Shown: positions 52,379-60,527 of the stretch, in pieces | How the letters are laid out: each line of letters opens with the position of its first letter | How positions within the stretch are numbered: position 1 is the stretch's first letter | Assembly (NCBI RefSeq): GCF_000067165.1 | Contig: NC_010162.1 | Location: 2,480,001 to 2,544,000, forward strand | Direction of reading: 5' to 3' | DNA from: Sorangium cellulosum So ce56 | GTDB lineage: Bacteria > Myxococcota_A > Polyangia > Polyangiales > Polyangiaceae | DNA: 64,000 nucleotides | Program-made: the position numbers and the translations under genes | The notes under the pieces: generated by a model | Databases searched by the model: none | Told to the model about the DNA's origin: nothing | The model's input: the letters and a program-made list of their open reading frames with translations, nothing else

Positions 52379-52509
52379 GGCACGACCCTCGGGCCATCGA
52401 ACGTCTTCGATCTCGCGTCCCGGATCAGCCTGACGAAGATGGGAGTGTGAGGGCGCACAGCCATGGCATGAACGGCCGAGGCGCGCTCCGAGATGAGGAC
52501 GAGGGACAT
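52375..52509 (-). pseudogene. ATPase-gene 3' relic or 44-residue leader peptide
   Basis: A 44-residue open frame (MSLVLISERASAVHAMAV and onward) ends with LIRDARSKTFDGPRVVP and overlaps the permease GTG by GTGA. The end closely matches that of the intact ATPase at 54940 (LIREESSKTFDGSRAAS), including an identical DNA stretch TCGAAGACGTTCGATGGC. The simplest reading is that the ATPase gene once preceded the permease and was moved or duplicated in inverted orientation, leaving its tail. Alternatively it is now used as a leader whose translation couples to the permease. Confidence 0.6.
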
Positions 52510-52928
52510 CAAGTGTCTTTCGATCGTTAAGACGAAGTCCGACAACGCAATCCCACGCCGCCGGCGCCGCTCACGCGCGCTCGGTCAGGCGCGAACGTCG
52601 GCCGCGCGAGCTCTGCATCGGCTGGTGCTGGCAACGGACTTGCCAATAACGTGCCAATGATAAAATATGACAAAAATCGCGCGCGACCGGTGATTTCTCC
52701 GTCGTCGCGGGGCGACGCTGCTGCCAGAGCAGCAGCGGATCAGCAACGCTGCTGCTCTGGCAGCAGCGGGGAGATCGAGAGACAGAGGCGGCATGGGCCG
52801 AGCGCCGGTCACCGGATCACCCAAGGCCGGGTGAGGTCGCGCTATCGCCGCGAGCCGGAGAACGACACCACACGAGACGATCCGGATAGACCGTTGCGCG
52901 TGTCCTCCGGTATGCTCTGAGCATCTGT
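52510..52928. promoter_or_regulatory. Divergent control region of the transporter operons
   Basis: About 420 bases between the permease-side operon and the sulfotransferase operon. It includes an AT-rich patch (52640-52680) with GCCAAT repeated 11 bases apart (52642 and 52653), a possible TTGCCA/TAAAAT promoter toward the sulfotransferase, a 20-bp perfect inverted repeat (52717-52767), and the palindrome ATGCTCTGAGCAT just before the sulfotransferase start (52912-52924). No gene was seen here. Confidence 0.45.
52717..52767. repeat. Perfect 20-bp inverted repeat with 11-base loop
   Basis: The arm GCTGCTGCCAGAGCAGCAGC at 52717-52736 is repeated exactly in inverted form at 52748-52767, separated by GGATCAGCAAC. 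Each arm is itself partly self-complementary (GCTGCT with AGCAGC), so a cruciform or branched RNA is possible. No T-run follows, so a classical terminator is unlikely. It lies about 160 bases before the sulfotransferase start. Confidence 0.85.
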
Positions 52929-54089
52929 ATGGCCCGCTCCAACGCTCCGTTCTTCATCGTCGGTAACGAGCGCTCCGGCACAACGCTGCTCATGGCGATC
53001 CTGGGGCATCATAGCCGCCTCGCCGTGCCCGAGGTCGCCTGGTACTACCCGCGCTTCCGTCCCTACCTGCACACGTACGGCGATCTGACGCGGGCGGAGA
53101 GCTTTCGCGCGCTCGTCTCCGAGATGATCTTCGGGCTGAAGACGCCGTTCTTCGGGCTGGACCTGAACCCGAGCACGATCGTGCAGGAGCTCGTCGCTCG
53201 CACCCGGCGAAACACGTTCGGGGAAGCGTATCGCGTCATCCTCGAGCGCTACGCAGACGCGGTGCAGAAGCCGCGCTGGGGCGAGAAGACACCGCACAAT
53301 CTGTTCTACGTACGCGAGATCCTCGAGGACTTCCCCGACGCGAAGTTCTTGAACCTCGTGCGAGACGGGCGCGATGTCGCTGTGGAACAGCTCCGCTCGG
53401 CGTTCGGCCCCCGCAACGTCTACGCCGCCGCGCTGATCTGGCGCCGCTCGCAATCCATCGCCGAGCGCTGGGCGCGCACGCTGTCCAGGTCGCAATGGCT
53501 GGACGTGCGCTACGAGGAGCTCGCCCGTGAGCCCGAGCGCGTGCTCGAACGGGTGGCGGAGTTCTTGGGTGAGGACCACGAGCCCGAGGTCCTCGAGTTC
53601 CACCGGGGGGAGATCGCGCGCCGGCGCGCGCAGACGCGCGACCACCGGGCCCTCGGGGGTCCGGTCTCGACGCAGTACGTCGGCATCTACCGGCAGTACT
53701 TGAGCCTGGAGGAGCAAGGCGTGTTCGCTGCGGTCGCCGCCGACGCGCTCGAGCGCGCAGGGTACGAGGTCGGGGTGAGCCCGCGGCCCATCTCGGGCGA
53801 GGAGGCCGCGCTCTTCCTGGAGCTCGACGCCCGCATCCGCGCCGCGACCCTCGACGCGCCCGAGGGGCATGTCGTGTACGAGAGCTACAACGATTGGCTC
53901 GCGGATCAGCGCGAGGAGCGCCGCCGGCGTGGCCTGTGGACGCGCGACGCCGCGCCGCGCCCGTTCGGCGCGGAGGAACCCCTCTTCGACTGGGACGAGG
54001 AGTTCATCGCAGGCCAGCGCGCGCCTCGAAAATGGAAGGACTACTTCGCCGTGAAGCGTCGCTACCACGGCACGGGCATCGTGCTGTGA
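52929..54089 (+). CDS. Sulfotransferase family protein
   Basis: A 386-residue sulfotransferase. The PAPS 5'-phosphosulfate loop is VGNERSGTTLL (about 11-21), and the 3'-phosphate-binding region is in FLNLVRDGRDVAVEQLRSAF (about 139-158). The C-terminus is longer than in many bacterial members. It should move sulfate from PAPS to an alcohol or amine. Its stop overlaps the GTG of the ABC ATPase gene by GTGA, so sulfate transfer and the importer are genetically linked. This suggests a role in organosulfur use or in sulfating the substrate or a surface compound. Confidence 0.87.
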   Translation: MARSNAPFFIVGNERSGTTLLMAILGHHSRLAVPEVAWYYPRFRPYLHTYGDLTRAESFRALVSEMIFGLKTPFFGLDLNPSTIVQELVARTRRNTFGEAYRVILERYADAVQKPRWGEKTPHNLFYVREILEDFPDAKFLNLVRDGRDVAVEQLRSAFGPRNVYAAALIWRRSQSIAERWARTLSRSQWLDVRYEELAREPERVLERVAEFLGEDHEPEVLEFHRGEIARRRAQTRDHRALGGPVSTQYVGIYRQYLSLEEQGVFAAVAADALERAGYEVGVSPRPISGEEAALFLELDARIRAATLDAPEGHVVYESYNDWLADQREERRRRGLWTRDAAPRPFGAEEPLFDWDEEFIAGQRAPRKWKDYFAVKRRYHGTGIVL

Positions 54090-54940
54090 CGCAGGCGGCA
54101 ATCGATGGGGCGCTGGCAGCCGCGGGCGAGCGCGCCGCCCTGGCGAATCGCGCGGGCGGCGCCATCGAGCTCACCGAGGTATCGGTGCGGTTCGGCAAGG
54201 CCGGGCGCGAGGTCACGGCGCTCCAGCGCGTGAGCCTCACGATCGCGCCGGGGCAGTTCGTGGCCGTGCTCGGGCCGTCCGGCTGCGGCAAATCGACGCT
54301 GCTGAACGTGATCGCCGGGTTCGAACGACCACGGGCGGGCTCCGTGCGGGTCGACGGCGAGCTCGTGACCGAGCCCAGCCCGCGCCGCCCGGTGGTGTTC
54401 CAGCAGCACTCGCTGTTTCCGTGGATGACGGCGCTCGACAACGTCGCCTTTGGCCTCAGGATGGCCGGCGACGCGGCGGCGCGCGAGCGCGCGCGGCACT
54501 ACCTGGCGCTCGTGGGCCTGTCGGATTTCGCCGAGCATTACCCGGAGCAGCTGTCGGGTGGCATGCAGCAGCGCGTGGGTATCGCGCGGGCGCTCGCCGT
54601 GGAGCCCGCCATCTTGCTGATGGACGAGCCGTTCGGCGCGCTGGACGCGCAAACACGCGCGTTGATGCAGGAGCAGCTGCTCGGCCTCTGGGAGCGCTGG
54701 CGTCACACCGTGGTGTTCGTGACCCACGACATCGACGAGGCGATCTTCCTCGCCGATCGCGTGGTGGTGCTGGGGGTCAAGCCGAGCGGCCTCAGGCGGA
54801 TCGTCGACGTCGACGTGCCGCGGCCGCGGAGCCCGCGCGCGCGGCTCGATCCGACCTACCAGGCGTTGTATCAAGAGCTCTTCGGGCTGATCCGGGAGGA
54901 GAGCTCGAAGACGTTCGATGGCTCGAGGGCTGCGTCATGA
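54086..54940 (+). CDS. ABC ATPase (SsuB/TauB type)
   Basis: A 284-residue ATPase with Walker A GPSGCGKST (about 66-74), the Q loop FQQHSLFPWM, the signature LSGGMQQRV (about 157-165), Walker B ILLMDEPFGALD (about 175-186) and the switch His in FVTHDIDEA. It should power the permease encoded on the opposite strand at 51563-52378. The start is GTG at 54086, coupled to the sulfotransferase stop. Its last codons are copied, with changes, in front of the permease gene. Confidence 0.9.
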   Translation: MTQAAIDGALAAAGERAALANRAGGAIELTEVSVRFGKAGREVTALQRVSLTIAPGQFVAVLGPSGCGKSTLLNVIAGFERPRAGSVRVDGELVTEPSPRRPVVFQQHSLFPWMTALDNVAFGLRMAGDAAARERARHYLALVGLSDFAEHYPEQLSGGMQQRVGIARALAVEPAILLMDEPFGALDAQTRALMQEQLLGLWERWRHTVVFVTHDIDEAIFLADRVVVLGVKPSGLRRIVDVDVPRPRSPRARLDPTYQALYQELFGLIREESSKTFDGSRAAS

Positions 54941-54992
54941 CGAGGGACGGGCGGCCGATGGCCTGTGTCTTCGGCGCTGGCGTTCTGCGCTA

Positions 54993-56267
54993 TCACGTCG
55001 TCGCGCGCGCCGCGAGGTGCCGCTCGATGTGGCCTATCGCCGCCGCCACGCCGTCCTCGCCGCGGATCTTGCGTCCGAGCTCCTCGGCGCGCTGCTTCAT
55101 GCCGGCGTCGGTCGCGGCGGTCCGGATCGCGGCCGCGAGCGCGTCGGCGGTGAGGCGTGGCCGCGGGATGGCGCGCGGGCCGACGCCGAGCTCCTCGACG
55201 CGGCGCCCCCAGAAGAGCTGGTCCCCGAGGTGCGGGACGACCACCGCGGGCCGCCCGGCGCGCAGGCACGCGGCCACGGTGCCTGCGCCCCCGTGGATCA
55301 CCGCCGCGGCGACCCGCGGATACAGCCAGTCGTGCGGCGCGCCGTCGATCCGGAGGATGGTGTCGGGCAGCGCCGTGTCGCCGAGCCCGGCCCAGCCGGA
55401 GAGCAGGATGGCGCGCTGGCCGCTCCGCGCGACCGCGTCGACGAGGAGCCTCGTCGTGGCGCCGGGATCGTGGGACGTCATGCTGCCGAAGCCGAGGGCG
55501 ACAGGCGGCTCGCCCGCCGCGAGGAACCGCTCGAGGGCCTCGGGCGGCCGGTAGTCGCCGCCTTCATCGAGGAACCAGTAGCCCGTCGTGTGGTAGCTGG
55601 GCGGCCAGTCCGGCGGGTGCGGGACGACGTGGGCGCTGTAGGCGTGGACGACCAGCATGCGGCGCAGCGCGGCCATGTACGCGCGCCGATCCTGCGGCGG
55701 CAGGCCGAGCCTCTGCCGCACGCGGGCCGTCACGCCGCCGTACCAGCGCCACACCGTCGGCTCGATCAGGAGCTTGCCGAACAGGAGGTTGAGCAGGCTG
55801 TCGCTCCGCGGGAAGGGCGCGGCGACCGCGGTGGGCCCGTGGCGCGTGGCCAGGATGGAGGGCTGGAACGGGATGCTGACCTGCACCGCGCCGGAGGCCT
55901 CGGCGATGGAGGCCGCGTACGTGTCCGAGGTGAAGCTGCTCAGGATGAGCTCGGCGCCCTCGCACGCGCGCAGGGCGTCGTCGGTCATCTCCGCGCCGAA
56001 GCGATCGATGAGCCGCTGCAGGATCCGCGACTGGGCCATGGGGTTCGTGCCGCGCGACACCCACTCCCTCCCGAGGTCGCTCTCCATGACCTCGACCATG
56101 TCGACGCTCCCCGGGACCGCCGTGAGCCCGTGCGCCTCGATCCAGGGCTGGAAGCTCTTGCCGGCGAGGACGCTGACGGCGTGGCCGCGGGCCGCGAGCG
56201 CCTTGCCGAGCGCGATCGTGGGCTGGACGTCGCCCCGGGTGCCCAGGGCGAGGATGGTGGTCTTCAT
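54993..56267 (-). CDS. UGT-like glycosyltransferase (GT1 family)
   Basis: A 424-residue GT-B glycosyltransferase. It starts with the nucleotide-sugar-fold pattern TILALGTRGDVQPTIALGKA (about 3-22) and ends with the donor-binding block (HDWLYPRVAAAVIHGGAGTV, then GRPAVVVPHLGDQLFWGRRV). It resembles sterol and macrolide/lipid glucosyltransferases, which glycosylate small molecules. It is separated by 14 bases from the OmpA-family gene upstream and may be cotranscribed. The ATG at 56267 has GAGG upstream. The acceptor is unknown; in a P450-containing neighbourhood a hydroxylated lipid or natural product is plausible. Confidence 0.87.
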   Translation of the reverse strand: MKTTILALGTRGDVQPTIALGKALAARGHAVSVLAGKSFQPWIEAHGLTAVPGSVDMVEVMESDLGREWVSRGTNPMAQSRILQRLIDRFGAEMTDDALRACEGAELILSSFTSDTYAASIAEASGAVQVSIPFQPSILATRHGPTAVAAPFPRSDSLLNLLFGKLLIEPTVWRWYGGVTARVRQRLGLPPQDRRAYMAALRRMLVVHAYSAHVVPHPPDWPPSYHTTGYWFLDEGGDYRPPEALERFLAAGEPPVALGFGSMTSHDPGATTRLLVDAVARSGQRAILLSGWAGLGDTALPDTILRIDGAPHDWLYPRVAAAVIHGGAGTVAACLRAGRPAVVVPHLGDQLFWGRRVEELGVGPRAIPRPRLTADALAAAIRTAATDAGMKQRAEELGRKIRGEDGVAAAIGHIERHLAARATT

Positions 56268-56281
56268 GGGGCCGCCTCGCC

Positions 56282-57088
56282 TCAGAGCGCCTTCCAGGAC
56301 GCGTCGCCCGACGGCAGCCGCGGCGGCTCGACCGACAGGATGTAGTCGACCCGGCGGTTGCGGGGCTCGTCCACCTGGTCCGCTGTCTTCACGAGCGGCG
56401 CCGACTCGCCGAGCCCCTCGAAGGCGATGGAGAGCTTCACGCCGCGGCCCTTGAACCAGGCGGCGATCGCGCGGGCGCGCTTCCGCGACAGGGCGAGGTT
56501 GTGCTCCGCGCTGCCGACCGTGTCCGTGTGGCCGACGATGAACAGCGTGATCTTGCCGAGCTCGCTGGTCTTCGCCACGACCTCCGAGATCTTCTGGAGG
56601 CTCGCCTCCAGCTTGGGCACCTCGGGGGCGCGGATGACGTCGGAGTTGGTCTCGAACTGCACCTCTTCGTGGGGGATGCTCACGTTCCAGGGGATGATCG
56701 CGATGCCCGCCCAGTACCCCGCGGTGTCGTGGCCGTAGACCTCGATGCGCGCGACGGGCTCGTCGCTCGAGGGCGACCAGGTCACGGCGAGCGGCGAGCC
56801 GGCGGCGGCCCCGCCGAACGGCTTCTCCTCTTCGGCCAGGACCGCGCCCGACTGCCCGAGGACCTTGATGCGCACCTTGCTGGCGGCGCGCGACAGCTTC
56901 ACCTCGATCTGGCGGCCCTTGAGGTCCACCTTGGACCTGTCGATCGTCACCTCGAGCGCGGGCGGCCTCGCCGGGGCGCTCTGCGCGGGCGGGGGCGCGG
57001 GCGAGGGGCCGTCGGCGCGCGCGGCGGCGGGGGCGAGCAGGGAGGCGGCAAGGAGCACGGCCGGGGCATGGCGCATGGGGATCCCCAT
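56282..57088 (-). CDS. OmpA-family peptidoglycan-binding envelope protein
   Basis: A 268-residue secreted protein. A signal peptide (AVLLAASLLAPAAARA) and a Pro/Ala linker are followed by a beta-rich part, then an OmpA-like domain (about 145-258). The latter holds VQFETNSDVI, TLFIVGHTDTVGSAEHNLAL, SRKRARAIAAWF and DEPRNRRVDYIL, which are the peptidoglycan-binding landmarks. It probably ties the outer membrane to the wall, although no beta-barrel is present. Start ATG at 57088; an ATG 12 bases later is equally good for the signal peptide. Confidence 0.85.
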   Translation of the reverse strand: MGIPMRHAPAVLLAASLLAPAAARADGPSPAPPPAQSAPARPPALEVTIDRSKVDLKGRQIEVKLSRAASKVRIKVLGQSGAVLAEEEKPFGGAAAGSPLAVTWSPSSDEPVARIEVYGHDTAGYWAGIAIIPWNVSIPHEEVQFETNSDVIRAPEVPKLEASLQKISEVVAKTSELGKITLFIVGHTDTVGSAEHNLALSRKRARAIAAWFKGRGVKLSIAFEGLGESAPLVKTADQVDEPRNRRVDYILSVEPPRLPSGDASWKAL

Positions 57089-57292
57089 CTCTGGAGGGTG
57101 AGGGAAATGCGGGAAGACGTCCCCGAGCATACCAAAGGGCGCGCGTGGTGGAGCGGCGGGGTGACCTGCTGTGTGTTCGCGGCGCGAGCCGCACTGCGCG
57201 CCGGCCTGCACCGGTGTAGGGTTGTACGGTCGAGCGCCGAGCGCGCTCCGGCAACGGGGCCGGAGATCCTGCTGAACGGCGTTCCACGTCAC

Positions 57293-58705
57293 ATGGCAGT
57301 CACCATTTTCGACCTCTTCAAGATCGGTATCGGGCCCAGCAGCTCGCACACGGTCGGGCCGATGCGCGCGGCGCGCATGTTCGCGGTGGATCTCGACGAG
57401 GCGGGCCTGCTCGCCCGCACCGCGGCGGTGTCGGTGGAGCTGTTCGGGTCGCTCGGCGCCACCGGCCGCGGCCATGGCAGCGACAAGGCCGTGATCCTCG
57501 GGCTCATGGGCGAGACGCCGGACGGCGTGGACGTCGAGCGGGCGGGCGCGATCGTCGAGGGCGTGCGGCAGAGCGGCCGGCTGTCGCTGCTCTCCCGCCA
57601 CGAGATCGGCTTCCAGGTGAAAGGACACCTGGCCTTCCTGCACCGGAGCCTGCCGTTTCATCCGAACGGCATGCGCTTCACGGCGCTGGACGAGGGGGGC
57701 GCGCCGCTGCGCGCGCGCGTGTATTACTCGGTGGGCGGCGGCTTCGTGGTGAACGAGGCGGCGGCGAAGGGGGAGAACCCGATCGAAGCGGACACGACGC
57801 CGCTGCCGTATCCGTTTCACAGCGCCGCGGAGCTGCTCGCGGCGTGCGCGGCGAGCGGCCTGTCGATCAGCCGGGTCATGCTGGAGAACGAGAAGGTCTT
57901 TCGCCCGGAGGCGGAGACCCGGGCGGGGCTCCTGCGCATCTGGGGGGTGATGCAGGAGTGCGTGCGGCGCGGCTTCCGGGCGGAGGGCGTGTTGCCCGGC
58001 GGCCTCAAGGTGGTGCGCCGCGCGCCGGCCCTGTACCGCAAGCTGATCGAGAGCCCCGAGGCGGGGCTCCGGGATCCGCTGACGGCGATGGACTGGGTGA
58101 GCCTCTATGCGCTCGCGGTGAGCGAGGAGAACGCCGCCGGGGGCCGGGTGGTCACGGCGCCGACGAACGGCGCGGCGGGGATCATCCCGGCCGTCCTGCA
58201 CTATTACCGGCGCTTCGTGCCGACGTCGACGGACGAGGGCGTCATCCGTTTCTTGCTGACGGCGGGCGCGATAGGCATTCTCTACAAGGAGAACGCGTCG
58301 ATCAGCGGCGCGGAGGTGGGGTGTCAGGGTGAGGTGGGCTCCGCGTGCTCGATGGCCGCGGGCGCGCTGGCCGAGGGGCTGGGCGGCACGCCGGAGCAGG
58401 CGGAGAACGCGGCCGAGATCGCGATGGAGCACAACCTCGGGTTGACGTGTGATCCGGTGGGCGGGCTCGTCCAGGTGCCGTGCATCGAGCGCAACGCGAT
58501 GGCCGCGATCAAGGCGATCAGCGCGGCGCGCATGGCGCTGCACGGCGACGGGGCGCACTTCGTGAGCCTCGACAAGGTGATCAAGACGATGCGCGACACC
58601 GGGGCAGACATGGAGTCGAAATACAAGGAGACGGCGCGCGGGGGGCTCGCGGTCAACGTGCTCGAGCTGCCGGTGGAGGTGGGGGTCAATCTGCCGGAGT
58701 GCTAG
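57293..58705 (+). CDS. sdaA: L-serine ammonia-lyase (iron-sulfur type)
   Basis: A 470-residue single-chain L-serine dehydratase that converts L-serine to pyruvate and ammonia with a 4Fe-4S cluster. The N-terminal beta subunit shows GPSSSHTVGP (about 14-23). The alpha part has VTAPTNGAAGIIPAVL, GCQGEVGSACSMAAG (about 343) and LTCDPVGGLVQVPCIERN (about 382), with the three cluster cysteines in the last two. Length and order match the fused SdaA type of proteobacteria. It is divergent from the OmpA-family gene and appears monocistronic. Confidence 0.95.
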   Translation: MAVTIFDLFKIGIGPSSSHTVGPMRAARMFAVDLDEAGLLARTAAVSVELFGSLGATGRGHGSDKAVILGLMGETPDGVDVERAGAIVEGVRQSGRLSLLSRHEIGFQVKGHLAFLHRSLPFHPNGMRFTALDEGGAPLRARVYYSVGGGFVVNEAAAKGENPIEADTTPLPYPFHSAAELLAACAASGLSISRVMLENEKVFRPEAETRAGLLRIWGVMQECVRRGFRAEGVLPGGLKVVRRAPALYRKLIESPEAGLRDPLTAMDWVSLYALAVSEENAAGGRVVTAPTNGAAGIIPAVLHYYRRFVPTSTDEGVIRFLLTAGAIGILYKENASISGAEVGCQGEVGSACSMAAGALAEGLGGTPEQAENAAEIAMEHNLGLTCDPVGGLVQVPCIERNAMAAIKAISAARMALHGDGAHFVSLDKVIKTMRDTGADMESKYKETARGGLAVNVLELPVEVGVNLPEC

Positions 58706-58869
58706 GATCGCGGGGGCCAGGTGCGTGGCCGCGCGGATCCGAGCCTCCTCGCGATGTGCGCGGCAGGCCCCGGGATGCCGTCACGCCGAGGCGTAGAACC
58801 AGCCATACGAGCTCGTACAGATCCGCCCCGTCCAGCGCCGGACCGACGTGGGAGAGGTGGTTGATTCCT

Positions 58870-59352
58870 TCACGGCGCGCTCCGGCGCCGTGCCAGGCGC
58901 GCGTCGACGGACCAGCGCCCCGCGCCGACGATCACGAGAAAGAGCGCGCCCAGCAGCATCGCCCAGTCCGTCCTCGCCTCGTGGGCCATGCTCAAGAAGC
59001 CGTAGTGCGGCAGCTTGCGCACGTGGAAGCCGAGGATGTCTCGGCCGAGCAGGATCGGAAGCTTGGTCGATGCCAGCGCCACGACCATGTCGATGACGAG
59101 CAGAGCGGCGGCGAACCGGGTCAGGAGCCCCGCGAGCACGAGCGCCCCGCAGACGATCTCGACCACCCCGACGAAAGGCCCCATGGCTTCCGGCCAGGGG
59201 ATGCCGATCTTGACGAACCGTCCGGCGCCGAGCTCCGCTGGATAGATGAACTTCTGGAGCCCTTCGGACAAGAAGACGGCCCCGACCGAGAGGCGGACAA
59301 GGAGCGTCGCCGCAGGCGCCTCGGAATCGAGCATCTTGCGCAGATGTTTCAT
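58870..59352 (-). CDS. DoxX family membrane protein
   Basis: A 160-residue four-helix membrane protein with the DoxX pattern LLVRLSVGAVFLSEGLQKFI (about 17-36), then segments near 60-78, 84-100 and 125-145. It is a typical-length DoxX member, of unknown biochemical role. The ATG at 59352 is chosen as it begins just before the first helix; a longer frame upstream is Arg/Ser-rich and implausible. It is convergent with sdaA. Confidence 0.8.
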   Translation of the reverse strand: MKHLRKMLDSEAPAATLLVRLSVGAVFLSEGLQKFIYPAELGAGRFVKIGIPWPEAMGPFVGVVEIVCGALVLAGLLTRFAAALLVIDMVVALASTKLPILLGRDILGFHVRKLPHYGFLSMAHEARTDWAMLLGALFLVIVGAGRWSVDARLARRRSAP

Positions 59353-59760
59353 ACGTTCGTTCCAGCCCTGTCGAGGGAGCGCGGATGTGGATCTTCCAGA
59401 GTCCCACCCGGATCTCACGATCCGCCGTCCAGATGATGGTTCGAAGCGCGTAGACGATCTTCGCAATCCCGTCAATCTCGACCCGCTGCCGTACGGACGC
59501 GGCTTTCAGCCTTCCGGCTCGGTCCTACAATCGAACCCGGCGCCTCCGCATCGGCCGGCTCGGCGCTCCTTGGTATCGTGATCCATGGCTCAAATCGCCC
59601 GCATCGCAGGTCACGGGATGGAGCCAGCTGCTGCGCCCGTGACCGGCGCCTCCAGGGGAATGAACTGCACGATCGCAGCACACGCGTGCGCGCCACACGC
59701 GTGGAGGGGCTGAAGCACGGGTAGCGCGCTGGGGCGCGCTGCGGAAGGGAGGCATCGCCC
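59353..59760. promoter_or_regulatory. Intergenic region with paired CACGCGTG palindromes
   Basis: 408 bases between the divergent DoxX and hemerythrin genes. CACACGCGTG occurs twice, at 59679-59688 and 59694-59703, each containing the 8-base palindrome CACGCGTG, about 60-80 bases before the hemerythrin start. They may be operator sites, perhaps for the AraC regulator downstream. GGGAGG before the ATG at 59761 is a good ribosome site. No convincing gene lies in the gap. Confidence 0.4.
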
Positions 59761-60477
59761 ATGAACAACGACGGATTGTTGCGGCGGACGCTGGTGCTCG
59801 CGACCAGCAGCATCGGCATGAGCGCCGTCCTCGGCGCCTGCGCTCGGCCTGGCGCCGCGGCCCGCGATCCGAAACAGGAAGGCAGCGCTGGGGAAGGCGA
59901 CGAAGTCACCCCCGGTGAGGATCTGATGCGAGAGCACGGGGTCCTGCGCCGGGTCATGTTCCTGTACGACGAAGCAATCCGGCGCCTGGACGGGCACGAA
60001 GAGGTCCCGGAGGACGTGCTTCTATCGGCTGCCGGCGTCGTGCGCCGGGTGATCGAGGACTATCACGAGAAGCTCGAAGAAGACTTCCTGTTCCCCCGCT
60101 TCGAGAGGGCCGGTAAGCACGCCGAGCTCGTCGTGGTGCTCCGGCGCCAGCACCAGGCGGGGCGCCTCGTGACCGCCGACGTGCTCACGCTCGCGAGGGA
60201 GCCGCTTCGCGAGCAAGCCGCTCGCCGCAGGCTCGCCGACAGGCTGCGCGCGTTCAATCGGATGTACCGGCCGCACGCGGCGCGCGAGGACACGGTGCTC
60301 TTTCCCGCGCTTCGGGCGCTCGTCGGCGGGAAGGCGTATGCCGAGCTCGGCGAGCAGTTCGAGGACAAGGAGCACCGCATGCTCGGCGAGGGGGGCTTCG
60401 AGAAGGCGGTCGCCGAGGTCACCGAGCTCGAGGCGGCGCTCGGAATCGCCGACCTCGCGAGCTTCACGCCCACATAG
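59761..60477 (+). CDS. Hemerythrin-domain lipoprotein
   Basis: A 238-residue protein with an N-terminal export signal (LLRRTLVLATSSIGMSAVLG) ending in a lipobox-like LGAC (Cys27); the paired Arg suggests possible Tat export. The rest is a hemerythrin/HHE helical bundle, with metal-ligand candidates in LMREHGVLRRV (about 55-65), YHEKLEEDFLFP (about 101-112), RRQHQAGR and YRPHAAREDTVLFP. Such proteins bind oxygen, NO or sense redox state through a di-iron centre. GGGAGG precedes the ATG. An AraC-type regulator gene follows after about 50 bases. Confidence 0.85.
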   Translation: MNNDGLLRRTLVLATSSIGMSAVLGACARPGAAARDPKQEGSAGEGDEVTPGEDLMREHGVLRRVMFLYDEAIRRLDGHEEVPEDVLLSAAGVVRRVIEDYHEKLEEDFLFPRFERAGKHAELVVVLRRQHQAGRLVTADVLTLAREPLREQAARRRLADRLRAFNRMYRPHAAREDTVLFPALRALVGGKAYAELGEQFEDKEHRMLGEGGFEKAVAEVTELEAALGIADLASFTPT

Positions 60478-60527
60478 GGGGACGGTGCGACGGGAGGACC
60501 CGGCCTTCGCGACCGCGGCGCAGCGAT

